Shown: piece by piece, positions 17,880-29,338 of the stretch | Layout: every line of letters begins with the position of its first letter | Position numbering within the stretch: the stretch's first letter is position 1 | Assembly (NCBI GenBank): GCA_965644315.1 | Contig: CBFFRQ010000017.1 | Span: 62,001 to 126,000 of the forward strand | Source: Caecitellus pseudoparvulus | Lineage: Eukaryota; Bigyra: Bicosoecida | Direction of reading: 5' to 3' | DNA: 64,000 bases | Notes under the pieces: model-generated | Told to the model about the DNA's origin: nothing | Seen by the model: the letters and a program-made list of their open reading frames with translations, nothing else | Databases searched by the model: none | Translations under genes and position numbers: made by a program

Positions 17880-19923
17880 TCAAGCGTTGCAGTGGTCATC
17901 GCCCCGAGCGCGGGGCGCCGCCTTGACGATGTCATCCACGCGCAAGATCATCTCCGCCGCCTCTGCAGCGCTCAGCAGCACGTGCAGCTTCAGGCGCAGG
18001 GGCTCTGTGATGCCCAGCTTCTCCATATCCCCCACACCGCCCGTCGTGACGTCGATGCCCGCCCTGATGTCGCCCTTGTGGTGGGCAGCCTTCAGCTGGG
18101 AGATGAGCTCGGCACTGTCCAGGCCGGCGTTGTCTGCGATGATGGTGGGCAGGCGGCGCAGGGCCCGGGCGAAGGCCTCCATGGCCAGCTGCTTCTTGCC
18201 TGCCGTGGTCTTGGCCACCTCCTCCACGGCGTTGGCCATGAGCACCTCGCTGGCGCCGCCGCCGAAGGTGATGCGGGGCTCCTTGATGGTCTCTGTCAGC
18301 ACGCACAGGGCGTCGTGCAGGGAGCGCTCCGCCTCGTCCAGCAGGTGCTGGGAGGCGCCGCGCAGGACGATGGAGCAGGCCGAGCCGGCAGCCACGCCGC
18401 CGAAGCGAATGAGGCGGTCCTCCCCGATCATGACCTCCTCCACCACGTCGCAGGCACCCGCCTGCACCATCTCGGGGTGGTCGAACGTGGACACGATCTC
18501 GCCGCCGGTGACTGCTGCGAGGCGCTCAACACCCACGAAGTCTGCGTGCTCGATGGCCATGACGCCCGCGTCGGCGAAGAGCTGCTCGGGGTAGTTGTAG
18601 ATGAGCTGGCGGTTGACGAAGACGTTGATGCCGTGGGCGACGATCTTCTCGACCTTGGCGGCCATCTTGGCCTTTTCTGCGGCCTCGATTTCCGCAACCT
18701 TGGCCATGGAGTCCACCCTCACACGGGAGCCGAAGATTTTGATCTTGTCTGTGTCCATGCTGGTGTTGGCGATGAGGATCTTGGCGCCCTCAATGCGGCG
18801 GGGCTGCCCCACGCCGATCTTCTTGTCCAGCAGGAAGCCCTCCTCCAGGTACGAGTCCCGCATGGTGCCGCCGGCCTTCTTGAGGATCTGGATGTGGTCC
18901 AGGTTCAGGCTCTCCTTGATGCGCATGGTGGCGTCCACGGCCAACTGAGCGTAGTGGGCCTTGTCCTGCGTCAGCAGCTTGGAAGACAGCGTCGTGGCGG
19001 CGATGTCCGTCAGGTCCTTGCGGAAAGCCGCATCGTCATCACTGTGGTCCACGGCGGATGCCTCCAGCGCGGCACGCGCGGCCTTGGCAGCCTCGCGCCA
19101 CCCGGCAATGATGGTCATGGGGTGAATGTGCATCTGCACGAGCTTCTCCGCCTCCCGCAACAGCTCACCAGTCAGCACAACGACGCTGTGCAGGCGGGGC
19201 AGGCGGCAGCGTTTCGTGGGGGCAGGCTTGAAACGCGGGGGGGGACACCCGTTGGCCGCAGCCAGCGGCTCCACACCGCTCGGCACCAACCCGGAACCCG
19301 CAGGCACACAAGCATTGAGCCATAGCTGACCGTGGACCACAACCAAGCAGCACGCTGGCCCTGTGTGCGGACAGGCAAGGGGCTCACCTGGTGGTGCCGT
19401 CGCCGACAGCGTCGTCCTGGCTCATGGAGATGTCGATCAAGCACTTCGCAGCGGGGTTTTCCACGACGATGGACTTCATGATGGTGGCACCATCGTTCGT
19501 GACGATGATGTCACCACTGCTCATCTGCGCAAAGGTCCAGCGAGGCAGCCAAATCGTGCTCACTTCCGTGTCAGTATCTCCAACGTCCGCACTCCCTGCA
19601 CGCACCGATTGGATGATCTTGTCCATGCCCTTGGGGCCCAGCGTCGTCTTCACGAGATCGGCAATGGCGATGGCCCCCACAAACGATTGCAGACGCGCGG
19701 AGTCGCCCTGTGGCAGCAGCGTGGGGAGGTCCAGTGTGTGCTGTCCGTTGCAGGGGCGTGGCTCTGTCAAAAGCCGCAGGCGTCTGCCCCACACACCTTG
19801 TTCACCTCCGCCTGCTCGTGCAGGATGGACTGCGGCCAGGGGAAGGAAAGGAGTGGAGCGTGAGGGGTGCTGCGCATTGCCTGCAAGGTGATGCCTGCCG
19901 CCAGCGCGCACCTGAGAAGCCAT
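17880..19923 (-). CDS. CCT2: T-complex protein 1 subunit beta
   Basis: Beta subunit of the cytosolic chaperonin TRiC/CCT that folds actin, tubulin and WD40 proteins. Exons 19923-19912 (12 nt), 19829-19797 (33 nt), 19707-19606, 19524-19388 and 19185-17880 give about 529 residues, matching the family. Chaperonin motifs are [46 protein letters not shown] and [15 protein letters not shown]. The beta subunit is indicated by [14 protein letters not shown] and the C-terminus [18 protein letters not shown]. The start MASQ plus [11 protein letters not shown] is rebuilt from two very small exons; phase and alignment support it. The 81-nt intron 19605-19525 is in frame and would add 27 residues beside the ATP site if it were kept. 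Confidence 0.93.
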
Positions 19924-20148
19924 GGCGGTGTACTGGAGCTTGCCTTGAGAAACGCTGCTGTTGCTGAAGCCGAGGCGGCGGCGAGGCGCGAAGCACACAG
20001 AGGCAGCACTGCGCACAGGAAAGCGACAAGCATGTGCAAAGTGCAGGCAGAAGACTTTGCCTGGCGCATGGAAGTGCAGGCTCCACGGCAGCCAGCGGGC
20101 GCAGTGCATTGGGGTGTCTCTGCGCGATCAGGAGGGTGAGTGCGCTGC

Positions 20149-21049
20149 TCAGCAGTCCACGTTCAAGTCCACACCAGCACCGCAGATGTTGTCATTGCCC
20201 TGCCACTGCTTCTTGGACGGGCGGCTCCAGCCACCGAAGGCGCGGAAGTCAGAGCAAGACTCGGAGCCATCGTAGATGGGGTACCACAGGGGCAGGTGGG
20301 AAGCTCCACTCCATTCCCCAGCGATCTCAGCCCAGGAGTTCCAGTTGGCGTAGATGCCGCACTGGACACCAGCCTCCTCACAGCCCTGTGCGACGGGGAC
20401 AGAAAGGTCAAGGTGCCCTGCCACGAGAGGCTGCCGCTCAGCGCTCGAGGCCACTCACGTGCATCATGCCTGCAATGAAATCAGCGTTGGCAGCCTTGTC
20501 CGAGCTCCAGGCATAGGGCTCGATGTCCAGCCACACAGTGCTGTAGGTCTTGTCGCCGCCGCTGCGGGAGTAGTGGATGTCGTACCCCTTCAAGTAGTCC
20601 ACAACGGAGGTGACCTGGTAAGAAGGGTTGCCAGCGGGCACGTTGGGGAACAGGTACAGGTCAACACGCCCGCCCTTCTTGCCCATGTCACTGGCATAGA
20701 AGTTGTAGATGGTGTGGGCTGTGCGAGGCGGGGTGGGTGGGGAGGTGAGCAGGGCGATCGCAGTGTCACACCGCTGCACCTCACGTGCGGTGGGGTCAGC
20801 GCCTCCATTGCTCAGGTGGGCCCTGACGATGGCGTAAGAGTAGCCCTCTTGTGCCAGACAGCTCCAGTTGTTCTCATACACCGCGGAGGAAACCTGCACA
20901 TGCGTGCAACGGCGGCCCCAGGGGTAAGCTCACTTGCTGCAGTGCACCACACCCTGGGCCGAGTTGGCACTCACGTCCACTCCGCGTGCCGCGAGAGAGA
21001 CCCCAGCCAGGGCAGCCAGAGAGGCTGCAAGAAGGCCGAATGACTTCAT
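20149..21049 (-). CDS. Secreted GH25-type lysozyme, copy 1
   Basis: Predicted secreted muramidase of glycoside hydrolase family 25, likely to cleave bacterial peptidoglycan. Exons 21049-20975, 20893-20785, 20718-20459 and 20385-20149 give 226 residues. The signal peptide MKSFGLLAASLAALAGVSLA is followed by RGVDVSS, where family members start their barrel. The catalytic strand is YSTVWLDIEPYAW, with the DxE pair. Further family stretches are YAIVRAHLSNGG, GVQCGIYANWNSW, LPLWYPIYDG and KKQWQG. Conserved cysteines suggest disulphides. The first intron's donor overlaps the VDVS codons (GAC then GTGAGT). A close paralog with identical exon lengths after exon 1 lies at 24418-25451. Bacterial feeding or defence is the likely use; that is inference. 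Confidence 0.88.
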
Positions 21050-21510
21050 GGTTTGTGGGGGAGTGGCGTGCCTGCGTGTCGGGGCGATGGGAGAGCACCG
21101 TGCAGTGCAACTGCCTGCTGTGCGTGAGATTCCAGCCGGTGAGTCCTTGCAGCCACGCCTACTCACGCAACGTGGCCAGACCGAGGCGGTTGGGGAGGAA
21201 GGGAGTGGGCCATTGATACTATGCACATGGATTTGAGTTCTTTTGCTCCCGTGTTGCAAGTGCTGCAGTGGGAAGTTCGGGGACCAGGCCTTGCTGATCA
21301 GGCCAGCCTGTCACCGCGCTGGCCCCCTGATTCATGCGAGCAGAGTATGTGGATGCCAGGGCCTCTGGGGCATTATAATGCCTCATCCATGGCGCTGGTA
21401 TGTTCAGGCGCGCGTGCTCTCAGGGTGCCGTCCAATCGGCGACCATTTGCGACAAGCACAGGTCAAACGTAGTCCGTTCCAGCCAAGGCCACACTGCCGC
21501 CCAACGTCAA
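21050..21510. other. Intergenic region with a short AT-rich palindrome
   Basis: About 460 bp upstream of the first GH25 gene and downstream of a membrane protein gene, both leftward. It should hold the GH25 promoter. The one notable element is a perfect 14-bp palindrome, GGCATTATAATGCC, at 21369-21382, about 320 bp upstream of the GH25 ATG. No gene is seen. Confidence 0.4.
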
Positions 21511-24114
21511 TCAGCCGACTGGGACATTCTCTGGGAGATCACAGAAGTCGAAGTACCACTGTCCGTTCTCGTCCAGCAGCGCACAGCGCAGGTCCTCCGT
21601 GAAGAAGTTGCGCGTGATGAGGATGGTGGCCGACACAGTGCCCATGGCAAAAGCGACAGTCCACCCATCCAGCCGCTCTTGCCAGGCTGCTGTCAAGCGC
21701 ACGGCAGCAACCTCAGCAGTGAGAGCAAGTTTCTCCAGCCACGAGCCCTTGGCCGCCCGTAGGCCATTCATCCCGAGAGGAATCCAAACTTGCCCTTGAC
21801 TCAAGCGCTTCACGAAGGCTGCGTTGGACTGGATGAGTTTCTGGCGATGCTCAAGAACGTCTTCGTCGTGCGGATGCAAGGTGCAGGGGCTGCAGCATGG
21901 GCACAGGCGTACACAGCACTGAGTCTCACACATGGTTCTTCGGCTGGCTCGGTTGGACGCCAGGCCTTCCAGTTCAAGTGTTGTCATTGCTGGCACGACG
22001 AGGGGCGTGGGTGTGGGCGTGGGAGAGTCATCCAGAAGCACATGTGGCTGGCTAGGGCCCACTCTTCCCACCGAGCTGAGAGAGCTGTGCTGCACGCTGG
22101 GGTCTGCCGCGACATCGGATTCCTGTTGCGACAGAGAAAAGGACTCTGTCTTTGGGAGCTTCAGGAGCAGGCCTCCAGGGGCAGTGGCGCCTGTTCCCGC
22201 CTCCACAAGTTCCAACTCAAGCTTAACTGGCCTCTCCGTCTCCCCTGTCTCTAACGGCTTGAGCTTGGACGTCACCGAGGCGGCTGCCTCTGCATGCTTG
22301 CGGGACCCCACAGCGCAGACTGACAGGGCAAGGAAAATCAAGGCAGGCGCAATGTCAGTGAAGAATTCAATGATGTACTGAATCACCACCCGCAGCACAA
22401 GTTCGTCGGCTGGGATGGGCTGCCCGCCGATACGGGAGGGAAGTCGGAAGAGGAGTGACAGCGGCAAGGACAGCAAGATGCCGATGTCCTCTCCTGCCGT
22501 GTCCAGGAGCAGGTACGTGTAGTACGCGTGCAGGTCCTGGGCTGCTATCAGACGCCTCTGCTGGTGTTGCTTGCGCTGCGCTGTTGTGGGGGTGTACTCG
22601 TCATTGTCGGGCGTGCCTGAGACCGAGTCTGGACAGCAGCAGGAGCAGCGCCGAATGGCGGCTTCGTACAGGCGGTCTCGGTAGGGGATGGTGATGCGCA
22701 TGAGAATTTCGATGACTGACGTGCCGATTGCCAGGCCCACGGTCTCCTGCGTGGAGTCCATGTTGGTGCCGAGCAGGCGCCCGACAATAGTGGCGGCCAG
22801 AACTGGCTGCACCAGGAAGACTTGGACGTGCGAGCGGGCTAGGGCAGGCAAGAACGAGAGGCGAGTGGCCAAGCGCAAGGCCCCCAGTGCCAACTCCACG
22901 CAGAGTGGCACCACGACAAGGCGCAAGACGACCTGGGTGACGAGAGAGGCGCGCACGAAGATCGGAGCAACCATGCGCAGGATGAGCAGGTACCCGACCA
23001 GCACAGCGCCAAGGCTAAAGAACTGTGAGAGGGAAGGGGTGGGTAAGGACATGTGTGTCACACAGACAGGCAGACTTGGCGCTGCGTGGGCCACGCACGG
23101 TCATCAATGCAGGCCCTCGCACCAGTCCCCGAAACACGCCGGCGAGGAGCATGGGGATGATGATGGCAGGCAACAGCTGCACGATGAAGGCGGAGAAGGT
23201 GGCGAGGTCAAGCAGGGCCACTCCAAAGAGGCCCTCTGTTCCCAGTGTGCGCAAAGTCAAGCTCCACACGCTGTGCTGCGCGTTGAGGAAGAGGATGAGG
23301 AGCATCACCATGGCGGCCGTGCTCCAGCGCACGAAGGAGCGCCCGGCGATAAGCCACCACGGCATGGCCACAGCCACGAAGCTGCTCATGCACAGCGCAG
23401 GGATGCTTGTGAACAACTCCCAGAACCAGACAGGTTTCTGTGTCACCAGGGCAGCAGCGGCGAGCTGTGCAGAGGCTGGCAAGGGCAGCTGAAGCTGCGC
23501 CGCGCACGCACCGACTGCCACGCGTCCCGTGTGGAGCCCATCATCGACCAGTGAACGTGCAGAGAAGTTCCATTCTCCCTCACAGGCCTCCCGTTTGCAT
23601 CTGCAAGTCGAAGGGCGGCGAATGGCCCGTGTGCAGGCGAGGGCGTGGGTCTGCAACTGCGGGTTGCTGCAGCTGACTGAGTTCGTTTGCAACGATGCCG
23701 CTCGTCCCGCACGCACCTGCTGATTTGTACCACGCAGTGGTCAAGCCCCACTGGTTCAACACACACAGGGTGCACACAGCAGCCACGGCGAGAGTGATGA
23801 GCTTCAGCTGGACCTTTTCACGCCTGTGTGGTTCATGTGCACGTTGGGCTTCATCGAGGGCAAAGTTCGCCTGTCGCCAAGCGCCCGTGTGCGGAACCGA
23901 GCACGCACATTGTGGCTCTTAGCACTGCACAGGGACTGTTCCCGACCAAGCGAAGCCTACCAGGTCCTGAATCAGGCTGTGTCTCCACCTCTTGTGCAGT
24001 ACTGCCCTCGGAATCAGCTCCAGACCCAGTGGAGGAGCTGCTATGGCCCCGGTGGCCTACGCTTGTGCCGACGCCATCACCGGCTGCAGGCATGGACGGC
24101 GCGCTCGCGCTCAT
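21511..24114 (-). CDS. Unrecognised multipass membrane protein
   Basis: I do not recognise the family. Supported exons are 23870-23717, 23672-23512, 23437-23099 and 23022-21511. A first exon near 24114 (MSASAPSMPAAGDGVG and onward, Ser/Gly rich) is probable, but its donor is uncertain. The protein would be about 720-770 residues. Hydrophobic segments include LITLAVAAVCTLCVLNQWGL near the start, a cluster in the KPVWFWELF exon, several in FFSLGAVLVGYLLILRMV and onward, IIEFFTDIAPALIFLALSV, and one near the end (TVAFAMGTVSATILITRNFF). Between the first two groups lies an extracytoplasmic-looking stretch of about 60 residues with NGTSLHVHWS. A hydrophilic loop of about 180 residues holds a Cys cluster (CCVRLCPCCSPC). 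It sits between two GH25 lysozyme paralogs. Function is unknown. Confidence 0.65.
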
Positions 24115-24417
24115 GCCTTCTCAGTGTACACCCAGCAACTGGCTACCCCGCTGAGAGCCACATCACGTCAATGATCCGCGTGGGTGTTGTATTTTTGCGC
24201 CTTGCAGCGACTGAAAGGCGGCCTGGCGGGCCGTGAAGAGCATAGGGTATGCAGCGCTATCAGCTCTGGCTCGCCAGCCTGCCTGCATCCAGCCGGACAC
24301 GCTGGCACACGGGTGCAGGGAGCTGGACCAGGTAGGCCACGCAGTTGCGCTTTCGCTTGCGAGAGGAAAGCACGGGCGCATGCCAGCATCAAGTTGCATG
24401 ACTCGTTGTTCAGCATT
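24115..24417. other. Intergenic region
   Basis: About 300 bp between the 3' end of the second GH25 gene and the probable start of the membrane protein gene. No gene, repeat or clear control site is seen. Confidence 0.35.
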
Positions 24418-25451
24418 TCAGCACCCAGTGTTCAAGTCCACCTCGGCTCCACAGATGGTGTCGTCGCCCTGCCACTGCTTGTAGTCAGCGCGGCCCCAGC
24501 CGCCGAAGGGGCGGAAGCCAGAGCATGACTCCGTCCCGTCATAGTCTGGGTACCACAGGGGCAAGTGGGAAGCCCCACTCCATTCCCCAGCGATCTCAGC
24601 CCAGGAGTTCCAGTTTGCGTATACACCACACTGGACACCAGCCTCCTCACAGCCCTGTGCAGAATCATCGAGGAGCAGGGTGAGAGCCACACGTACTGAC
24701 AGGCGCACATGGAACCGCAACAAGAAGGTGTGTTTGCTGGCAAGCGTTCTCCACCTCTTTTCCGTGCCGAGCAGCGGGCAGGACACACCTTGACTAGCCC
24801 CGCGATGAACTCGGCGTTTGCTGCCTTGTCCGAACTCCACGCCTGGGGCTCAATGTCCAACCAGATGCGGTCGAAGGTGTGCAAACCCCTTTCGGCAGAG
24901 TATGTGATGCTGTAGCCTTTGAGGTACTCGATCGTCTCAGCGATCTGCGCCTCGGGCTCGCCGCGGGGCACGTTGGGGAAGAGGTAAATGCCCAGCCGGC
25001 CGCCCTTCTTATACATGAGGGAGGAATACCAGTTGTAGATGGAGTGTGCTGCGAGGTAGAGGCGGGTGTGAGTGCGACAGGGCTCAGGGTTGAGGGACGT
25101 TGGGGCACCTCCCAGGGCGGTTGCAGCTGTGTGGTGGTGTGCTGTTGCCGCACGCGACGCACGTGCGACGGGGTCTGGGCCTCCTGACCCGAGATGGGCG
25201 CGAATGATAGCATACTCGTACTGCTCCTCTGCAAGACAGGTCCAAGTGCTGGGCTGGATGTGAGAGGACACCTGTGGCAAGGCACGCAAGCGGTGCATCC
25301 CAAGGATGTGGCGTCCAAGGCTGGCCGGCGTGCGCTGCGGCTCCCATTCACGCGCAGTTGCTGCACAGTGCAGACTCACATCGACGCCTCGGGCAGCCAG
25401 GGCACTCGTAATTGCTGCAAGCATAACCACGCCGGAGAGAGCAGTCTTCAT
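24418..25451 (-). CDS. Secreted GH25-type lysozyme, copy 2
   Basis: Paralog of the lysozyme at 20149-21049. Exons 25451-25380, 25271-25163, 25048-24789 and 24654-24418 give 225 residues. Exons 2, 3 and 4 have exactly the same lengths as in copy 1 (109, 260 and 237 nt). The signal peptide MKTALSGVVMLAAITSALA is followed by RGVD. The catalytic strand is FDRIWLDIEPQAW, with DxE present. Other shared blocks are YAIIRAHLGSGGPDPVA, GVQCGVYANWNSWAEIAGEW and LPLWYPDYDG. The last exons of the two copies are much more alike than their introns and signal peptides. It starts back-to-back with the second leishmanolysin gene, so the two may share a promoter region. Confidence 0.88.
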
Positions 25452-25855
25452 GGTGCTAGGCAGGGCAGTGTGGAGGTGTCCGGAGTCGCTTGTGGTGTGG
25501 GTGTGGATCACACGCAGGAGCTGCTCAGACTGCAGGCACCGCAATATTCGAGAACACAAAGTGTTTCACGGGGGCGATGAATGATGCTGTGTTTGGAAAT
25601 TTAGGTCTGGCTCGCCACAGGCAGCAGCAGGCTTGCCGAGGGGGTCTATACATGAGCAAGGAAACGTGCCTGAAACGCCGCGCTTGCCTCGCAGCGACGC
25701 ACCCCCTGGGTCCCGGGCAGAACTTTGAGCCCCAAGGACCCTTATAAGTGTAAACATCGACGTTTGGGGCCCTTCACTGTTGCCTGGTGTGGGTATTTGC
25801 ACTCGAACTGCGGTCGGCAACGCCTGCGAGCCAAGCAGCTGCGCACGTCACCAGC
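25452..25855. promoter_or_regulatory. Divergent promoter region (GH25 copy 2 / leishmanolysin 2)
   Basis: About 400 bp between the divergent starts of two secreted-hydrolase genes. A TATA-like octamer, CTTATAAG, lies at 25741-25748, 108 bp before the leishmanolysin ATG. It is embedded in an unusually AT-rich patch (TATAAGTGTAAACATCGACG) for this sequence. Whether it works as a core promoter is inference. Confidence 0.4.
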
Positions 25856-28800
25856 ATGCGAGCGGCCTGCAGCGCCAATGTCTTCGCGGTGTGGTGCAGA
25901 GCTGCGCTCATTTGGGTCCTGTGCTTACAAAGGTACGGCATTTCAGCACATGACTGTGTGCACGACCAGGTTGCTGCCTCAGAGGCCTTGCACGCAGGCA
26001 ACGAGCGTGTCACGCTGCTGTCCAGCCAAACAGGCAAGCGAGCCACGGCGCATCGACGCCACCTCCAGAACCACGTCCTCCCCGACGACCGAGGCACCCT
26101 GAGACGCACGCTTGATTCAGGTATCGAGCGACAGTCGTACTTGCAGCGGCCCTGGATGCCGTTGCGTGTCACCGCGCACTTTGCACCGGGCTGGGCAGCT
26201 GAGCTGTCTGACCTCCAGCGGCACGCAGTTGAGGCTGTGGCCGTCCCCTCCGCCTTGCAGCGGCTTGCGCGCCTGCTGCTAGTTCGACGGGCACCACACC
26301 CTCTCACAGTGTCGCGGACGTGCTCTTCCTTCTACGTGCCCAGTGGCCGCTGTGCGAGCCTGGCCCCAAACGACTGGGTGAGGTGACCCGCCAACCGATC
26401 CTTCTCAGCCACCAACAACACACTCTCGGCCGCCCCTCGCTCATGGCGCAGTGTGGGTTCATTCCAGGGGATGCGAACATCGAGCTCCCTCCTGCAGTCC
26501 TGGGCGAAACCTCTGTCTGCTCGCAAGTCCTCGCCGTACTGCCCAACACAGTGCTGAAGTTGACCGCAGCCTCGCTTTCCTCGCTGCACAGGTGCGACCA
26601 CCCGTTGTGCTGCACTGCAACGACAGGCGCAGTGGGCTCGAACGACACAGACTTTGTTCTGCTGATTTCAGCGTCCCAGACTCCAGCGTGTGGGGGCGCG
26701 GCCGGGCCCAATGGTGTGAACGGCTATGCTGTGACGTGTCGCCGGGATAGCATGGACCGCCCTGTCGCAGGCCGCATCAACGTTTGTCCAGGCGGAGTCC
26801 CGAACACAACCGAAACCCATGAAATGGAGCATGTAGTGTCCACTGTGCTGCATGAGGCCATGCACGCGCTGGGCTTCAGCGCTTCCAGCTGGTGGCGATG
26901 GCGAGACCCGGACACCCTCGAGCCGCTCACCGCACGAGAAGGGCTCGGGCCCGCGCCACAGTATCAGGTGGTGGCAGGGGGTGCAACATATGACCTCCCT
27001 AGCGAGTCAACGCTGCAGTATTTCGCAGAGCGCGGCATTGGTTTGTGCTCGTCAGACGTTGAGAAGGCAACGCCTTCAAGCTGCGTCCACAAGCTTGTCA
27101 CTCCGTGGGCAACCCAAGCGTCCCGATGGTACTTCAACTGCTCAATGGTGCAGGGAGCCGAGCTCGAGAACCAGCCAACAGGTGCCACCATTGTCGGCTC
27201 ACACTTGGAGCAGCGAATTTTTGAGGGTACGCTCATGACCGCCGTTTCGCGTGGAGCGGCTGTGCTGGACCCAATCTCCTTAGGCATCATGCAAGACAGT
27301 GGGTGGTACAAGGTGCAGTGGGAGGAAGCTGATCCACTGAGTGGGAAGGTGTTTGGATTTCAGCAAGGGTGTGCCTTTGCTCTGGGGACTTGCGCTGGCC
27401 CAATCGCAACGGCTGTGCATCTCAGCCCGCCGCGCTTCTCGGATGGGTCACAACAGACCGCTTGCTCCGTGGATCGACGTCACATCGTCAAGCTCTCCGG
27501 AACTAAGGCGTGGCCCAGTCCTCTACCGTCACATTTCCGGTACTTTGATGACGCATCCCTGGGTGGCACGTTGCCACAAGCTGATTTCTGCCCTGCTCCC
27601 AACGCCACTTCTGGCACATCGTGCCTTGATCCAGCCCAGCCGTGGGACCCCAACTCCGGCTCATTCTACGGCCCAAACAGCACGTGTGTGCTTTCGTCAG
27701 CCGCATTTGCCAGTCCTTCAGGGCCGCAGCCTGTCCCACATTGCATGCGGTTCTCGTGCGGCGCCGCAGCAGAGCAGGCGTCCCCTGCCCTCTCTCTGCA
27801 CTTTCATGGCTCTGGCTTTACCCTCTCGGCTGTTTGTGCGTACGATGGCGAGGTGGTGTCGTTTGGCCCCCCGGTTTTGGGCACAGTGATTTGCCCCGAC
27901 CCTGAGGATATGTGTGGCCCGGGGCGCCGATTCGTACCTCCACCGTCTCCCAGTGCCTCCCCCAGCTCCTCACAATCTCCCTCTGCCACCCCGACCAGCT
28001 CGCCCACAAGCTCCCCCAGTGCAGCTCTCCCCACGCCATCGCCGACAGCTTCGGCACTCGTTCCGTCTGCTTTGCCCACACCGTCGCCCCTTTCATGTTC
28101 ATGTGGCGAGTGTGTTCATGGACAGTGCGGGTGCGCGCGGTCCAGCGACCTGGCGCGGCTCGACCCGTCTCTGTTGCTGGCATTGGAGGCAGCGGGAGCA
28201 CCAGCTCCCGCAGCGAGCGACAAAGTACAGGCTTGCGTTTGCGAAGATGGCTACACAGGCCCGTCATGTTCTGTTCCACAAGTAGCCTGTGACAGCCGTG
28301 ACACACTTTGTGGCCTGGGATCCGGGTGTTCTGCGTGCCTGCTTGGCTTTCCATGTGTGTCCTCTGACCAGTGTGGGGATGCGGCCGCGCAGAACGCGAC
28401 AGAGTGCTCGGCAATCACTGGCCGCTGCCTCATGCGAAGCTCCCGGGCAGGGGAGAGCGCTTTGCATGTGAACGTCTCCCTATGGGGCATTGACCAGTCC
28501 ACGTTTGCACTGGCCGAGCTCCAGGACGCCCTGCTGCAAGCCGCTACGAAGGTGCTGGCACTGCACACCAACAGCACAGACTTTGAAATCTTCGTTGCCC
28601 GCGTGGATGAGGTGCCCTTGTCTTCACCTCACGGCCTGACCCGGCGAGCTTCCGGGAGGAGCAGCCCAGCCGTTTTCCCTGGCCGAACACAAGTGGGTCT
28701 CCTAGCTGTAGGGGGGGTTGCCCCCCCTGCGGCTGCCACACAAGCCTTCTTTGCCACAACTCAGAGTGGCTTCCTCTTCCGCTCCATCGCTCAGGACAGC

Positions 28801-29163
28801 ACTGTGAACACCACGCTGCTCGCAGTCAGTGCGTCAGCTGTGTCTGGGGGAGTGAACCCCTTGCAGGCACCAGGCCCGAGCGCTCCCGAAGCAGGCACGA
28901 CAACGTCGGCCAGACCCGCACATGGGCTGTCGACTGGCGCTGTAGTTGGAGCTGCAGTGTGCAGTTTGCTTGGCGTGGTGGCTTGCGTGGTGGGCGTCGG
29001 GTTTGTGCGACAGCGCTGGAAGAAGCCAGCTTGCTGGAGGCGAGACGCGCTCGCGGAGGGTGGCAGGGTGCAGCCAACTAATGTGGAAACCATTGCCCCA
29101 GGATCACCCATGCCGAGGTCCCCGATGCCTGGGCAACTCCCCGGCGCAATCAAGTACGTGTAG
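25856..29163 (+). CDS. Leishmanolysin-like metalloprotease 2, membrane anchored
   Basis: Second M8 zinc peptidase, paralogous in fold to the one at 5341-10875 but much shorter. The N-terminus MRAACSANVFAVWCRAALIW is signal-like and leads to DCVHDQ. The reading frame changes between about 26382 and 26592. I read this as one or two short introns, because the flanks align with the family (CSSFYVPSGRC before, NDTDFVLLIS after). The zinc site HEAMHALGFS is at 26851, the third ligand and Met-turn region is GSHLEQRIFEGTLMT, and MQDSGWYKVQW follows. Downstream are a Ser/Pro/Thr-rich stalk (27940-28090), an EGF-like module (CVCEDGYTGPSC) and a membrane segment (AVVGAAVCSLLGVVACVVGV) with a short tail. 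Exon borders near 26.4 kb are not settled. Confidence 0.83.
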
Positions 29164-29338
29164 CAACTCTGCTGTTTTGCAGGGTAGAGTTGAAGTGGAG
29201 GCAAGCTACAGCTCCTCAGCAGGGCAAGCTGGCAAGCATTTCAATGTGCCGAGGGACCTCTAGAATCCACCCCAGCTGTACAAGTGCAGAACATCTCTGC
29301 TCCCTGTGGTGCCGCCCGCCTTTTCGCATTTCTCAAGC

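Noticed and set aside
17742-19325. A 527-codon + strand open frame
   Set aside because: Lies antisense to CCT2, whose translation is unmistakable. High GC at third positions leaves the reverse strand open.
26320-26600. Apparent frameshift in leishmanolysin 2
   Set aside because: The flanks carry GT and AG sites and align to the family on both sides, so short introns explain it better than a broken gene.
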